A program made the position numbers and the translations under genes. Below, piece after piece: positions 52,616 through 61,729 of a stretch of DNA of 64,000 bases. The stretch's first letter is position 1. Each line of letters begins with the position of its first letter. The notes under the pieces were generated by a model. It was not told the origin of the DNA and did no database searches. It saw nothing but the letters and a program-made list of their open reading frames with translations. The stretch covers positions 496,001-560,000 of the forward strand of contig NZ_OBEK01000001.1 in assembly GCF_900215625.1 (NCBI RefSeq), read 5' to 3'. This stretch comes from Terribacillus aidingensis (lineage in GTDB: Bacteria > Bacillota > Bacilli > Bacillales > Amphibacillaceae).

Positions 52616-55600
52616 ATGGGCAAAAAGGCAGTATCTATTTTTGCAGTAGCTGCACTTATTTTTTCAGGAGTTTTACCAAGCTTTGCTACCGATGTTCAAG
52701 CAGCAGCGTCTCGGAAGTCACCGATTTTATCGGAGTATGTCGAAGGAAGCTCGTATAACAAAGCTATAGAGCTTTATAACCCGACGAATGAAGCAATTGA
52801 CTTGAGCGCATTCGAACTCGCTGGTTATTTTAATGGAAATACAGAGGCGTCAGCGCAGATGACGCTATCGGGTACATTAGCACCGGGAGATACATATGTA
52901 ATTGCTAATCCGCGTGCGAGTGAGGCATTGCTTGCCAAAGCAGACTCGACCAATGGCAGTGTTATTAATTTTAATGGTAATGATGCTGTTGCACTGCAGC
53001 AGAATGATGATGTACTAGACGTGGTCGGTGAAATTGGCAATGACCAGAATACAGCTAAAGATACAGGCCTGATTCGATCCGCTAGTGTGACAGAAGGCAG
53101 CACAGTCTTTGTGTCAGAACAGTGGCAAACAACTGGTATAGATACATTTGAAACAATCGGTTCGCACGGTCAAGAGCAGCCGGGAGAAGAGCCAGAAGAA
53201 GAACCGGAAGCTGGTACTGTTCAGCCAATTGCCGATGTGAAAAATAAAACAGGTGAAATTGTAACTATAGAAGGAATTGTAACAGCTGATAATACAAGTA
53301 TCGGCGGCGGTAAATTATCCACGTTTGTGCAGGATGAATCAGCTGGTATTAATATTTATCATAGCGAGGCCGCTGCTTTTCCTGACATAAAAGAAGGCGA
53401 CCGCATCCAAGTTACAGGAGAAATTACTAGCTATAAAGGGCTGACAGAGATAAGCCCGGAAGCAGACGGAGTAACAATTGTTTCTGATAGTAATGAAGTG
53501 CCGGCAGCTGAAGAGATGACAATCAGTCAGCTCCAAGCTGAAGATACAGCTGAACCAGCTGAAGGCAAGCTTGTCCAAGTATCAGGCTATATCAAGGATA
53601 TTCCTGAAAGCCCAGCTGGCGGCGGATACAATATGAAGTTCTTGAATGAAAACTATGAATCTATTACAGTTCGCGTAATGGAATCTGCGTTAGATACTAG
53701 TACTGTGGAAGAAGGAAAGTGGTATACCGTTACTGGTATTCTAAGTCAATATGACAGCTATCAAATTCTGCCGCGCAAAGCTGAGGACTTCCAGTTGGCT
53801 GCAGAACAGCCAGAAGCGCCAGAAACAGCTGGTACGTACCAAGCTGTTGTAGAATCAGTTACAGATGGGGATACGATTCGTTTGCAGGAGCCTGTGTTGG
53901 GGTCTGACCGTGTCCGCTTCGTAAATGCGGATACACCGGAAACATTCCATTCTGTCAAAAATGAATTGGATCAAAATCAGCTGGATCACGGGAAAGCAGC
54001 TTCTAATTTCCTGAAATCTAAGCTGTCAGCAGGGGAAGAAATTACACTTAAAGTGGGCGAAGAGCCAACTGATAACTACGGCCGCCTGCTAGCACAAGTT
54101 ATTACAGCTGATGGCGAAAATATGAATCTGGAATTGGTGAAAGAAGGCTTTGCAGTTACGTATTTCATTTCACCAATTGGCAGTCCGGATGAATATGCCA
54201 GCTTCCAGCAAGCTGTCGCGCAAGCAAAAGCACAAGAAAAAGGCATTTGGAATCCAGAATCACCGCTAGAAGAGCTGCCGTTCGAGTTCCGTGCACGATA
54301 TGATGGCGGCGGACTTGATAAATACGTTGGCAATTCCGATACGCATGAATATGTAACTCCAGAACAATGGGAATCGGTTCCGGTAGAAAAACGTATTTTC
54401 TTCTGGACAGAGCAAGATGCCATTGAGGCAGGCTTCACATCAGCAGATGGAACAGAACCGCCAGCAGAAAGTGATAATTTGGCTGTCCAGCTGCTTGGCA
54501 TGAACGACCTGCACGGTAAAATTGATCAGCAATACGGATTGGATATGAATGATGATAAGGTGACAGACGGAACATTTGGGCGAATGGATTATACAGCTTC
54601 GGCAATAAAAGCGCGAGAAGCAGAAAATCCGAATAGCTTGCTCGTTCATGCAGGAGACATGATCGGCGGCAGCTCACCGGTATCAGCATTGTTACAGGAT
54701 GAACCAACAATTGAGATTATGGAAGCGATGGGCTTTGATGTCGGAACTATCGGCAACCATGAGCTGGATGAAGGAACAGATGAATTGCTTCGAATCATTG
54801 ATGGCGGGGAGCACCCGAATGGGACACCAGGTTATGATGGAACAGATTTTGCAACACTATGTGCAAACTGTGTGGATAAAGACAGTGGGGAAACGATTCT
54901 GCCTCCTTACAGTGTCCAAGAAGTAGATGGTGAGAAGATAGGCTTTATCGGGGTCAATACGACAGCATCACTCGGTATGGTAATGCCAGAAGGAATTCAG
55001 GATATTACGATTACGGATGAAACAGAAGCGGTGAACAAAGCGACTGCTGAACTAAAAGCACAAGGCGTGAAAGCGATTGTTGTACTGGCGCATATGCCGG
55101 CCACCCAGAGTGGTGACAGTGCAACAGGTGATGCTGCTGATATGGCAAATGCAGTGGATGATGAAGTTGATGTTATCTTTGCTGCCCATAATCATGCAGT
55201 TGTGAATGCAACGGTTGATAACAAACTGATCGTTCAAGCTTCTGAATACGGAAAAGCGTTTTCTGATGTCGATTTGGAAATTGACCGTACAACAGGAGAT
55301 ATCGTTTCGAAGCAGGCAGAGATTGTTTGGGTAAACCAAGCTGAACATACACCTGACCCGGCTGTAGGATCTATCTTGGCTAAATATGCCGAAGAAGTAG
55401 CGCCAATTATGAATGAAGTTGTAGGTGTGGCGGATCGTACCATGACTGGCGGCTATGCAGTCAAAGGTGAAGTAGGGGATAATGCACTTGGCAACTTGAT
55501 TGCTGATGGCATGAACGAAGCAATGAACAGTGATTTTGCTATGATGAATGGCGGCGGAATAAGAGATGACTTGCTCGAAGGTGAAATTACTTGGGGCGAA

Positions 55601-56149
55601 CTGTTTAATATCCAGCCATTCAATAATACGCTTATGACATTTGAAATTGATGGAGCAGATCTAAAAACGATTTTAAATGCACAAATAACGTCATACGGTC
55701 CAGATTACAGTATTAGCGGTTTCAGTTATACATGGAATGGAGAAACGAATCAGGTTGTCGATATCAAGCTGCCTGACGGTGCGCCTATCAATGAAGAAGA
55801 AGTGTATACACTGACAGTCAATAACTTTATGGGCACGTCACTAGGCGATAAATACCGCCCAATCAGTGAGCTTGGCCGTAATCCGGTAATGGGGCCAGAA
55901 GATTTGGAAGCGACCGTGTCATTTGTAAGAAGTTTCAATATGGAGCCGATTGCTTATGAAGCGGAAGGCCGCATTTCGGAAGTGAGCGGTGATACACCGA
56001 CAGATCCGCCAACCAATCCAGAAGATCCTCCAGCAGATCCTGATGAGCCAGAAGAGGATGAGCAGCCAAACCATCCAATTGCGGACCTGGTTAAAGGAAT
56101 TGTTGATAAAGTATGGAACTGGGTAAAGAACCTGTTTTGGCGCTGGTAA
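52616..56149 (+). CDS. Secreted multidomain nuclease / 5'-nucleotidase (YhcR-like)
   Basis: A 1177-residue exported enzyme. Order: signal peptide (about 1-30); lamin-tail domain (about 35-165, SPILSEYVEGSSYNKAIELYN); acidic Pro/Glu linker; two OB-fold segments (about 200-395); thermonuclease domain (about 408-560) with VTDGDTIRL, VRFVNADTPE and DNYGRLLAQ holding the catalytic Arg/Glu; calcineurin-like 5'-nucleotidase (about 627-880) with LGMNDLHGKI, AGDMIGG, GNHELDEG and AAHNHAVV; and its C-terminal domain (about 915-1100, MNGGGIRDDL). It should degrade extracellular DNA/RNA to nucleosides and phosphate. B. subtilis YhcR has a sortase signal; this protein instead ends with a Pro-rich linker and an aromatic tail. 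Confidence 0.93.
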   Translation: MGKKAVSIFAVAALIFSGVLPSFATDVQAAASRKSPILSEYVEGSSYNKAIELYNPTNEAIDLSAFELAGYFNGNTEASAQMTLSGTLAPGDTYVIANPRASEALLAKADSTNGSVINFNGNDAVALQQNDDVLDVVGEIGNDQNTAKDTGLIRSASVTEGSTVFVSEQWQTTGIDTFETIGSHGQEQPGEEPEEEPEAGTVQPIADVKNKTGEIVTIEGIVTADNTSIGGGKLSTFVQDESAGINIYHSEAAAFPDIKEGDRIQVTGEITSYKGLTEISPEADGVTIVSDSNEVPAAEEMTISQLQAEDTAEPAEGKLVQVSGYIKDIPESPAGGGYNMKFLNENYESITVRVMESALDTSTVEEGKWYTVTGILSQYDSYQILPRKAEDFQLAAEQPEAPETAGTYQAVVESVTDGDTIRLQEPVLGSDRVRFVNADTPETFHSVKNELDQNQLDHGKAASNFLKSKLSAGEEITLKVGEEPTDNYGRLLAQVITADGENMNLELVKEGFAVTYFISPIGSPDEYASFQQAVAQAKAQEKGIWNPESPLEELPFEFRARYDGGGLDKYVGNSDTHEYVTPEQWESVPVEKRIFFWTEQDAIEAGFTSADGTEPPAESDNLAVQLLGMNDLHGKIDQQYGLDMNDDKVTDGTFGRMDYTASAIKAREAENPNSLLVHAGDMIGGSSPVSALLQDEPTIEIMEAMGFDVGTIGNHELDEGTDELLRIIDGGEHPNGTPGYDGTDFATLCANCVDKDSGETILPPYSVQEVDGEKIGFIGVNTTASLGMVMPEGIQDITITDETEAVNKATAELKAQGVKAIVVLAHMPATQSGDSATGDAADMANAVDDEVDVIFAAHNHAVVNATVDNKLIVQASEYGKAFSDVDLEIDRTTGDIVSKQAEIVWVNQAEHTPDPAVGSILAKYAEEVAPIMNEVVGVADRTMTGGYAVKGEVGDNALGNLIADGMNEAMNSDFAMMNGGGIRDDLLEGEITWGELFNIQPFNNTLMTFEIDGADLKTILNAQITSYGPDYSISGFSYTWNGETNQVVDIKLPDGAPINEEEVYTLTVNNFMGTSLGDKYRPISELGRNPVMGPEDLEATVSFVRSFNMEPIAYEAEGRISEVSGDTPTDPPTNPEDPPADPDEPEEDEQPNHPIADLVKGIVDKVWNWVKNLFWRW

Positions 56150-56151
56150 TG

Positions 56152-56190
56152 AAAAACACCTTCAAGCAATCATTGCTTGAAGGTGTTTTT
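56152..56190. terminator. Bidirectional terminator
   Basis: Perfect 19-bp stem (56152-56170 with 56172-56190), between the nuclease gene and the convergent antiporter gene. Confidence 0.93.
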
Positions 56191-57587
56191 TAGCTTTTCT
56201 GTGCATTTTCTCCGTTTGTATACCAAATGAACTTACCTGTATAGCCATAAATAATGGCTAATGCAATTGCGACAAAGCTTAACCACATGAAAGGCAAATA
56301 AGAGAATGTGGAAACGCCAAGGATGCCGGCCATATAAATACCGTTATCCGTCCAAGGCACCATCCCAGAAGTTAACGTACCGCCAACTTCTGTGTTACGA
56401 GATAGAACGCGGCGATCAAGGTGCTGCCGGTCATATGTTTTTTCCATCATTTTCGGAGTTAGTATCAAAGCAACATACATGGCACAGCCAAGGACGTTCC
56501 CGAGGAAAGCAACAATCAAGGTTGCTACAGTCGTGTTACCTGCAGATACAAGCTTACTTTCAAATGTAGAAACAATTACTTGCAATACGCCAAGCTTTTC
56601 AAGTAAACCGCCAAAACCGAGACCGAAAACAATGACCATTAATGTATCGAGCATACCCAATACACCGCCTCGATTCAGAATGCCATCAATGAAGTTGACA
56701 CCTGTTTCGATCGAGAAGCCATTGTAGGCTGTCTGAAGAGCCGCAGGAAAGTCCATACCTTGGAATATGGAAGCCCAGATAGCACCAAGCAGTGCCCCCG
56801 CCACGATAACGGGCATGGACGGCTTCTTCAGCGCAAGCAGTACGAGGACAAACAGTGCTGGAATCAGCATGATGATTCCGATGTCGAAGTTGTCTTGTAA
56901 TGCTCCTTTCAAAGACTCAACACGCGCTTGGTCAATATCGTCGCCCCCATATAAGAATCCGGCAACGGTAAATAAAATGGCCGAAATGACGAAAGCTGGT
57001 ACAGAAAGGAACAGCATCGCGCGAACGTGCTCGAGTACGTCAACCTTGGAGAGCGAGGAAGACAGCACCGTACTATCAGATAACGGAGACAGTTTATCCC
57101 CGAAGTACGCTCCGGAAAGAACAGCACCCGCAACAAGCGGCAGCGGCATACCTAATCCTTCTCCGATTGCCATCATGGCGATACCAGCTGTACCAGCTGT
57201 ACCCCATGAAGTTCCGGTAGCAATGGACATTACCGAACAGATAATCAGCGTGGCAAGCAAAAAGATACTCGGATGAATAAACTCCAGTCCATAATAGATG
57301 ATGGTAGGGACGACGCCGCCGGCAATCCATGTCCCAATCAGCGTTCCAACCGAAACGAGGATCAGTACAGCCTCGAGACCATTCGATATACCGTTAATAA
57401 TAGACTTCTGCAAATCTTGGAATGCATGTCCGAGACGTATGCCAAGTATAATGACGACAAACCAGGATATGAAAAGCGCCAGTTGAATCGGCAAGTCAAG
57501 ATAGACTGTAAATGACAAAACGAGTGCTAGAAAGATTCCTAGTATGATAATAATCTCTGTTATTGTTGGTAATCTTGCTTCTTTCAC
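56190..57587 (-). CDS. mleN: NhaC-family antiporter, probably malate/lactate antiporter MleN
   Basis: A 465-residue membrane protein, about 12 helices, of the NhaC family. Marks: IATGTSWGTAGTAGIAMMAIG near residue 122 and GAYFGDKLSPLSDSTVL near 160. In B. subtilis, mleN (Na+-lactate/H+-malate antiporter) lies downstream of ansA-ansB, the same order as here; malate links to the fumarate made by aspartase. A plain Na+/H+ antiporter role cannot be excluded. The start is GTG at 57587 after GAGGAGG. A weak cre site lies upstream. Confidence 0.8.
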   Translation of the reverse strand: MKEARLPTITEIIIILGIFLALVLSFTVYLDLPIQLALFISWFVVIILGIRLGHAFQDLQKSIINGISNGLEAVLILVSVGTLIGTWIAGGVVPTIIYYGLEFIHPSIFLLATLIICSVMSIATGTSWGTAGTAGIAMMAIGEGLGMPLPLVAGAVLSGAYFGDKLSPLSDSTVLSSSLSKVDVLEHVRAMLFLSVPAFVISAILFTVAGFLYGGDDIDQARVESLKGALQDNFDIGIIMLIPALFVLVLLALKKPSMPVIVAGALLGAIWASIFQGMDFPAALQTAYNGFSIETGVNFIDGILNRGGVLGMLDTLMVIVFGLGFGGLLEKLGVLQVIVSTFESKLVSAGNTTVATLIVAFLGNVLGCAMYVALILTPKMMEKTYDRQHLDRRVLSRNTEVGGTLTSGMVPWTDNGIYMAGILGVSTFSYLPFMWLSFVAIALAIIYGYTGKFIWYTNGENAQKS

Positions 57588-57609
57588 TTCCAGTCCTCCT
57601 CAAAGATGT

Positions 57610-57623
57610 GTTAACCGCTTACA
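57610..57623 (-). promoter_or_regulatory. Candidate cre site between aspA and mleN
   Basis: GTTAACCGCTTACA matches 12 of 14 cre positions, 23 bases before the mleN start. Moderate match only. Confidence 0.4.
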
Positions 57624-57692
57624 ATCAGAAGCGGAAAAGACATGCGCAAGTGCTTCCGATTTTTTAAATCGAAATACACGCGCATTTGTCTA

Positions 57693-59120
57693 TTATCTAT
57701 CAAAAAGTTCCTCGCCCGCAATACCTGGTTTAGTCATTTCGTATGGATTTAAGATAACATCTAACTCTTCTTCGGATAACACGTCGTATTGTAAGCAAAG
57801 TTCACGGATAGATTTTCCAGTAAGAATTGCTTCGCGAGCAATGCGCGCTGCAACTTCATAACCTAAATGCGGGTTTACTGCAGTTAGCAAGCCAACACTT
57901 TTATCCACATATTCTTTCATCAAATCCTCATTTGCTTCAATACCAATCAAACAGTTATCAGTGAACGAACGGAAGCCATTATTCATGATGCTGATTGACT
58001 GCAGCAAGTTGAAGACAAGCACTGGCTCCATCACATTCAATTCCAGCTGTCCTGCTTCAGAAGCTAAGCAGATTGTATTATCATTCCCGATGACTTGGAA
58101 GGCGATCTGGTTAATCATTTCGGCCATAACTGGATTTACTTTACCTGGCATGATAGAGGAGCCCGGCTGTCTTGCTGGCAAGTTGATTTCATTCAAACCT
58201 GCTCTTGGACCGGAAGCCATTAAACGCAGGTCATTGGCAATCTTGGACATATTCATCATACATACTTTCAGCGTGGCGGAAACTTCCGTATAAGCGTCTG
58301 TGTTTTGCGTAGCATCAACAAGATGAACTGCCGAAACGAGTGGAAGTCCGCTAATTTCAGCTAAGTGCTCTGTTACACGCTCGATGTATTTCGGGTTTGC
58401 ATTTAATCCAGTACCTACTGCAGTAGCGCCCATATTCACTTCATATAAGTGCTGGCGGGATTGTTTGATACGCTTTATATCTCTTTCCAGTACACGGCTG
58501 TATGCTTCGAATTCTTGTCCTAACCGAATCGGCACCGCATCCTGCAAATGCGTACGGCCCATTTTGATGACAGAATCGAATGCTGCAGCTTTTTTCTTGA
58601 ACTCACCGTGCATATATTCCATTGTTTCCAGCAATTTCTCCAGCATGTTCAATGTTGAGATGTGGATTGCTGTTGGAAATACATCATTTGTTGATTGAGA
58701 CATATTTACATGTGTATTCGGGCTTAACTGCTGGTAATTGCCTTTTTCATGTCCAAGAATTTCGAGTGCGCGGTTGGTGATTACTTCATTCGCATTCATA
58801 TTAATGGATGTACCAGCACCGCCTTGGATTGGATCGACGATGAATTGGTCATGCCACTGTCCATCGATTACTTCATCTGCTGCTTGCACGATAGCGTTTC
58901 CTAATCCTTCATACAATCGTTTTACATCCATGTTCGCAAGTGCAGCAGATTTTTTTACTATACCAAGTGCCTTAATCATTTCTTCGTGGATACGATACCC
59001 CGTAATTGGGAAGTTTTCTGACGCACGCAGCGTCTGGATGCCGTAATAAGCATTTTTTTGAATTTGTTTCTCTCCTAGAAAGTCTTTCTCTGTCCGATAA
59101 TTTTCTTGTAAGTCTGCCAT
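57693..59120 (-). CDS. aspA: Aspartate ammonia-lyase
   Basis: A 475-residue fumarase/aspartase-superfamily enzyme splitting aspartate into fumarate and ammonia (AnsB in B. subtilis). The flexible catalytic loop carries GSSIMPGKVNPVMAE near residue 318, and other family segments are TGLNANP, STNDVFPTA and GRTHLQDA. I chose ATG 59120, which follows AAAGGAAGG; the ATG at 59141 lies upstream of that site. It starts 25 bases after ansA in the ansA-aspA-mleN operon. Confidence 0.95.
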   Translation of the reverse strand: MADLQENYRTEKDFLGEKQIQKNAYYGIQTLRASENFPITGYRIHEEMIKALGIVKKSAALANMDVKRLYEGLGNAIVQAADEVIDGQWHDQFIVDPIQGGAGTSINMNANEVITNRALEILGHEKGNYQQLSPNTHVNMSQSTNDVFPTAIHISTLNMLEKLLETMEYMHGEFKKKAAAFDSVIKMGRTHLQDAVPIRLGQEFEAYSRVLERDIKRIKQSRQHLYEVNMGATAVGTGLNANPKYIERVTEHLAEISGLPLVSAVHLVDATQNTDAYTEVSATLKVCMMNMSKIANDLRLMASGPRAGLNEINLPARQPGSSIMPGKVNPVMAEMINQIAFQVIGNDNTICLASEAGQLELNVMEPVLVFNLLQSISIMNNGFRSFTDNCLIGIEANEDLMKEYVDKSVGLLTAVNPHLGYEVAARIAREAILTGKSIRELCLQYDVLSEEELDVILNPYEMTKPGIAGEELFDR

Positions 59121-59145
59121 GACCTGAACCTTCCTTTTCATTTAT

Positions 59146-60141
59146 TTAAGAGGGCCATATGGTAATATCATCAGCTATTGGTGTTTCCATCATACGTTTG
59201 ACTTCCTTTGGCTCAGCGGACCTGCCTAGCGCCCACATGAGCTTAGGAACAATCGCTTCTGTGTTCATATTACTGGAACGGGTGATCAGTTCTTGGTTGA
59301 TGCGGCGCCCAACTTCGTAAATCGTCATGTCTTCGCCTTCTTCCAAGCACTGTGTTGTAATAACGACAACAACACCTTTTTCCACCAATTCATTAATTTT
59401 CTGCAGAAGGTCACGTCTTTCAAATGGAATACCGCCGCTGCCATAGCTCTCAATTACGACGCCTTTGTACATGTTTGCTAATACATCAAATACTTCGGGC
59501 TTGAGCCCCGGATATAGCCTTAATAAGAGTACATCAGTACAGAGGGAAGTATCAACGGTAAACGAATCAATTTGTGATTGAATTTTTTTGTTATATTCGA
59601 TTCTGTCTTCATGGATGAACGCAATGTATGGATAATTGATGCTCTCAAATGCATCATAGCTCTTTGTGCGCAATTTAATCGCTCTTGTGCCTTGTATGAC
59701 GCGACCGTCAAATACAACATATACGCCGCCAATCTCCTCACAAGCAAAACGAATAGCATCCGTAATATTTCGTTTGGCATCTGTCTTCTGAAAGGTAATC
59801 GGAATTTGTGAGCCGGTAATGACAATTGGCTTGCTGGCATTTTGCAGCATATAAGACAGTGCTGCAGCTGTATAAGCCATTGTATCGGTCCCGTGGGTAA
59901 TGACAAATCCATCGTACGCATCATAATGATGCTGGACTGCTTCCGCCATTGTAACCCAATCTTCAGGCTGCATATTGGTGCTGTCCAAATTCATGAGTGA
60001 AAGTGTTTCCATTGTATAGCCATTGTTCATATCAGAAACATAATTCAACAATTCATTGGCATTAACAGCTGGTGCCAGACCGTGTTCGCCCTCAACTGAC
60101 GCAATGGTGCCCCCGGTAGTTATCATTAATAGCTTTTTCAT
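59146..60141 (-). CDS. ansA: L-asparaginase, type I
   Basis: A 331-residue cytosolic asparaginase making aspartate and ammonia. The first catalytic Thr is in TTGGTIAS (residues 9-16), the second in ITHGTDTM near 83, followed by the Lys motif in [10 protein letters not shown] near 158. Length and FVITHGTD context are of the cytoplasmic type. I chose ATG 60141 with AGAGGTG upstream; a GTG three codons earlier lies inside that site. First gene of ansA-aspA-mleN. Confidence 0.95.
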   Translation of the reverse strand: MKKLLMITTGGTIASVEGEHGLAPAVNANELLNYVSDMNNGYTMETLSLMNLDSTNMQPEDWVTMAEAVQHHYDAYDGFVITHGTDTMAYTAAALSYMLQNASKPIVITGSQIPITFQKTDAKRNITDAIRFACEEIGGVYVVFDGRVIQGTRAIKLRTKSYDAFESINYPYIAFIHEDRIEYNKKIQSQIDSFTVDTSLCTDVLLLRLYPGLKPEVFDVLANMYKGVVIESYGSGGIPFERRDLLQKINELVEKGVVVVITTQCLEEGEDMTIYEVGRRINQELITRSSNMNTEAIVPKLMWALGRSAEPKEVKRMMETPIADDITIWPS

Positions 60142-60182
60142 TCCCTGCACCTCTTCTATCTATCTAGTGTTAAGTAGTTATT

Positions 60183-60193
60183 CGCATATTGCG
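60183..60193. promoter_or_regulatory. Palindrome just downstream of the ansA start point, possible AnsR operator
   Basis: CGCA-TAT-TGCG, a perfect 4+3+4 palindrome, lies about 7-17 bases into the ansA transcript. The position suits a repressor, but I know no AnsR consensus to compare. Confidence 0.35.
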
Positions 60194-60206
60194 TACCTTC
60201 CATCTT

Positions 60207-60235
60207 ATTATAGAGAAAATGTAAGCGATAAGCAA
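60207..60235 (-). promoter_or_regulatory. ansA operon promoter (SigA type)
   Basis: On the minus strand TTGCTT (60230-60235), 17 bases, TATAAT (60207-60212). Confidence 0.75.
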
Positions 60236-60275
60236 TGCAGTATTATTCACTTCGCGTACAGCATGGTTTATTTTA

Positions 60276-60284
60276 TGCTATAAT
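60276..60284 (+). promoter_or_regulatory. ansR promoter, extended -10 type
   Basis: TGCTATAAT is a consensus extended -10 box; the -35 region is poor. It is 33 bases before the ansR start. Confidence 0.6.
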
Positions 60285-60317
60285 GATAGGAAGTAAAAAG
60301 AGCGGAGGACGTGTAAG

Positions 60318-60635
60318 ATGAATCTGGATAGGTTATCAGAATTGAGGAAGAAAAAGAATTGGTCACTGCAGTATACTGCTGATCGTCTTGGTATTGCTAA
60401 AAGTACGTATGCGGGCTACGAATCTGGGTATCGGCGTCCATCCTTCGAAGCGTTGCTAATGCTGGCAGATTTGTTTGAAACAACGTGTGATGAATTACTT
60501 GGACGTTCTTTCAATACTACGATAGAAATAACTAATGCAGGGAATGTACAGTTATCTGTTGATCAAACAGAATTGACAGAACAGGAACGGATTGGGACAA
60601 TTGCCTTTATTCGGGCAACGAGAGAATTGCAATAA
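60318..60635 (+). CDS. ansR: AnsR-type repressor of the ans operon (XRE family)
   Basis: A 105-residue protein with an N-terminal XRE helix-turn-helix (residues 1-60). WSLQYTADRLGIAKSTYAGYE and RRPSFEALLMLADLF closely resemble B. subtilis AnsR, which represses ansAB in the absence of asparagine. The C-terminal 45 residues are likely for ligand binding or dimerisation. It is divergent from ansA with 176 bases between the start codons, the same layout as in B. subtilis. Confidence 0.9.
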   Translation: MNLDRLSELRKKKNWSLQYTADRLGIAKSTYAGYESGYRRPSFEALLMLADLFETTCDELLGRSFNTTIEITNAGNVQLSVDQTELTEQERIGTIAFIRATRELQ

Positions 60636-60636
60636 A

Positions 60637-60673
60637 AAAACGCTTTGCAGATTGTCTGTCTGCAAAGCGTTTT
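60637..60673. terminator. Bidirectional terminator
   Basis: Perfect 15-bp stem AAAACGCTTTGCAGA / TCTGCAAAGCGTTTT between ansR and the convergent ATPase gene. Confidence 0.92.
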
Positions 60674-60674
60674 C

Positions 60675-61505
60675 TTATGCGAGTGTTTTCTCCATCATAT
60701 GTTCCTCTGAGAGAGAAGCACTTCCAAGAATATTATATGGCAAGCAAAGCGGAACGCCAGTACGAGGATCAAGAATAACATCTGCTTCAATGTTAAACAC
60801 TTCACGTAAGTTGTCCGCTGTTACAGTATCAGCAGGGGAGCCTTCACAAATGACGCGGCCTTTTCTAATAGCAATCATATGGTCAGCATAACGAGTAGCA
60901 TGATTCAAATCGTGGACGACCATTACGATGGTGCGACTTTCCTCACGGTTCAGTTTTTGAAGCAGCATAAGCACTTCCAGCTGATGTGCCATATCTAGGA
61001 AAGTTGTTGGCTCATCAAGGAAGAGCGTCTCTGTTTCCTGAGCCAATGCCATTGCAATCCAAGCACGCTGACGCTGTCCGCCCGAAAGCTGATCGACCGC
61101 ACGCTGTTCAAAATCTGTCATACCAGTTACTTCAATTGCCCATGCAATTACTTCCTTATCATAAGGAGTAAGTGTGCCAAAGCCTTTCTGGTGCGGATAG
61201 CGGCCATAAGCGACCAGTTCTGAGACTGTCAAACCTTCTGGTGCTACAGGATTTTGCGGCAAAATCGCAAGCTGTTTCGCGACAGCCTTCGTTGATTGCT
61301 TATGAATGCTTTTTCCGTCCAATAGGACCATGCCATTTTTCGGCTTCATAACACGCGCCATTGTTTTAAGTATAGTAGACTTGCCAGAACCGTTTGCTCC
61401 GACTAAAGCTGTAATTTTTCCTTTTGGTATTTCTATTGTCAAATCTTTTACGATTGATTTATCTCCATAGGCTACTTCAAGTAATTCCGTTTGCAAACGT
61501 CCCAT
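60675..61505 (-). CDS. yusV: Iron-siderophore ABC transporter ATPase (YusV/FecE type)
   Basis: A 276-residue ATPase of ferric-siderophore importers. Walker [10 protein letters not shown] near residue 36, signature [17 protein letters not shown] near 138, Walker [13 protein letters not shown] near 160, and [14 protein letters not shown] with the switch His. B. subtilis YusV is shared by several siderophore uptake systems and, like this gene, stands apart from permeases. A Fur box lies upstream at 61540-61558. Confidence 0.87.
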   Translation of the reverse strand: MGRLQTELLEVAYGDKSIVKDLTIEIPKGKITALVGANGSGKSTILKTMARVMKPKNGMVLLDGKSIHKQSTKAVAKQLAILPQNPVAPEGLTVSELVAYGRYPHQKGFGTLTPYDKEVIAWAIEVTGMTDFEQRAVDQLSGGQRQRAWIAMALAQETETLFLDEPTTFLDMAHQLEVLMLLQKLNREESRTIVMVVHDLNHATRYADHMIAIRKGRVICEGSPADTVTADNLREVFNIEADVILDPRTGVPLCLPYNILGSASLSEEHMMEKTLA

Positions 61506-61539
61506 TACCGGTGTACCCCTTTCGTCTTCTCTTTTGTAT

Positions 61540-61558
61540 GAGAATGAGAATCGTTATT
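61540..61558 (-). promoter_or_regulatory. Fur box upstream of the siderophore ATPase gene
   Basis: GAGAATGAGAATCGTTATT matches the 19-base Fur consensus GATAATGATAATCATTATC at 15 of 19 positions. It is 35 bases before the ATPase start. Confidence 0.7.
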
Positions 61559-61646
61559 AACTATATTGTCACAAATCAGAAAGCTATTCAAGCGTTATCA
61601 AGGAAACTTCATAAAAAAGTAAGATTATTTCCAAGTTGTCCCTGCG

Positions 61647-61676
61647 TTGACATAGTGCTGAATAGTCGGCTATGAT
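61647..61676 (+). promoter_or_regulatory. Promoter of the nitroreductase gene
   Basis: TTGACA (61647-61652), 18 bases, TATGAT (61671-61676). The -10 box overlaps the Fur box. Confidence 0.65.
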
Positions 61677-61692
61677 AATGATAATGATTTTC
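61674..61692 (+). promoter_or_regulatory. Fur box upstream of the nitroreductase gene
   Basis: GATAATGATAATGATTTTC matches the Fur consensus at 16 of 19 positions and overlaps the -10 box, which should give iron-dependent repression. Confidence 0.75.
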
Positions 61693-61729
61693 AATTAAAA
61701 GATCGGTATAAAAAAGGGGAGGACATCAA

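Noticed and set aside
56767-57276. 169-codon ORF antisense to mleN
   Set aside because: It is a Ser/Pro/Ala-rich shadow of the membrane protein frame, with no ribosome-binding site.
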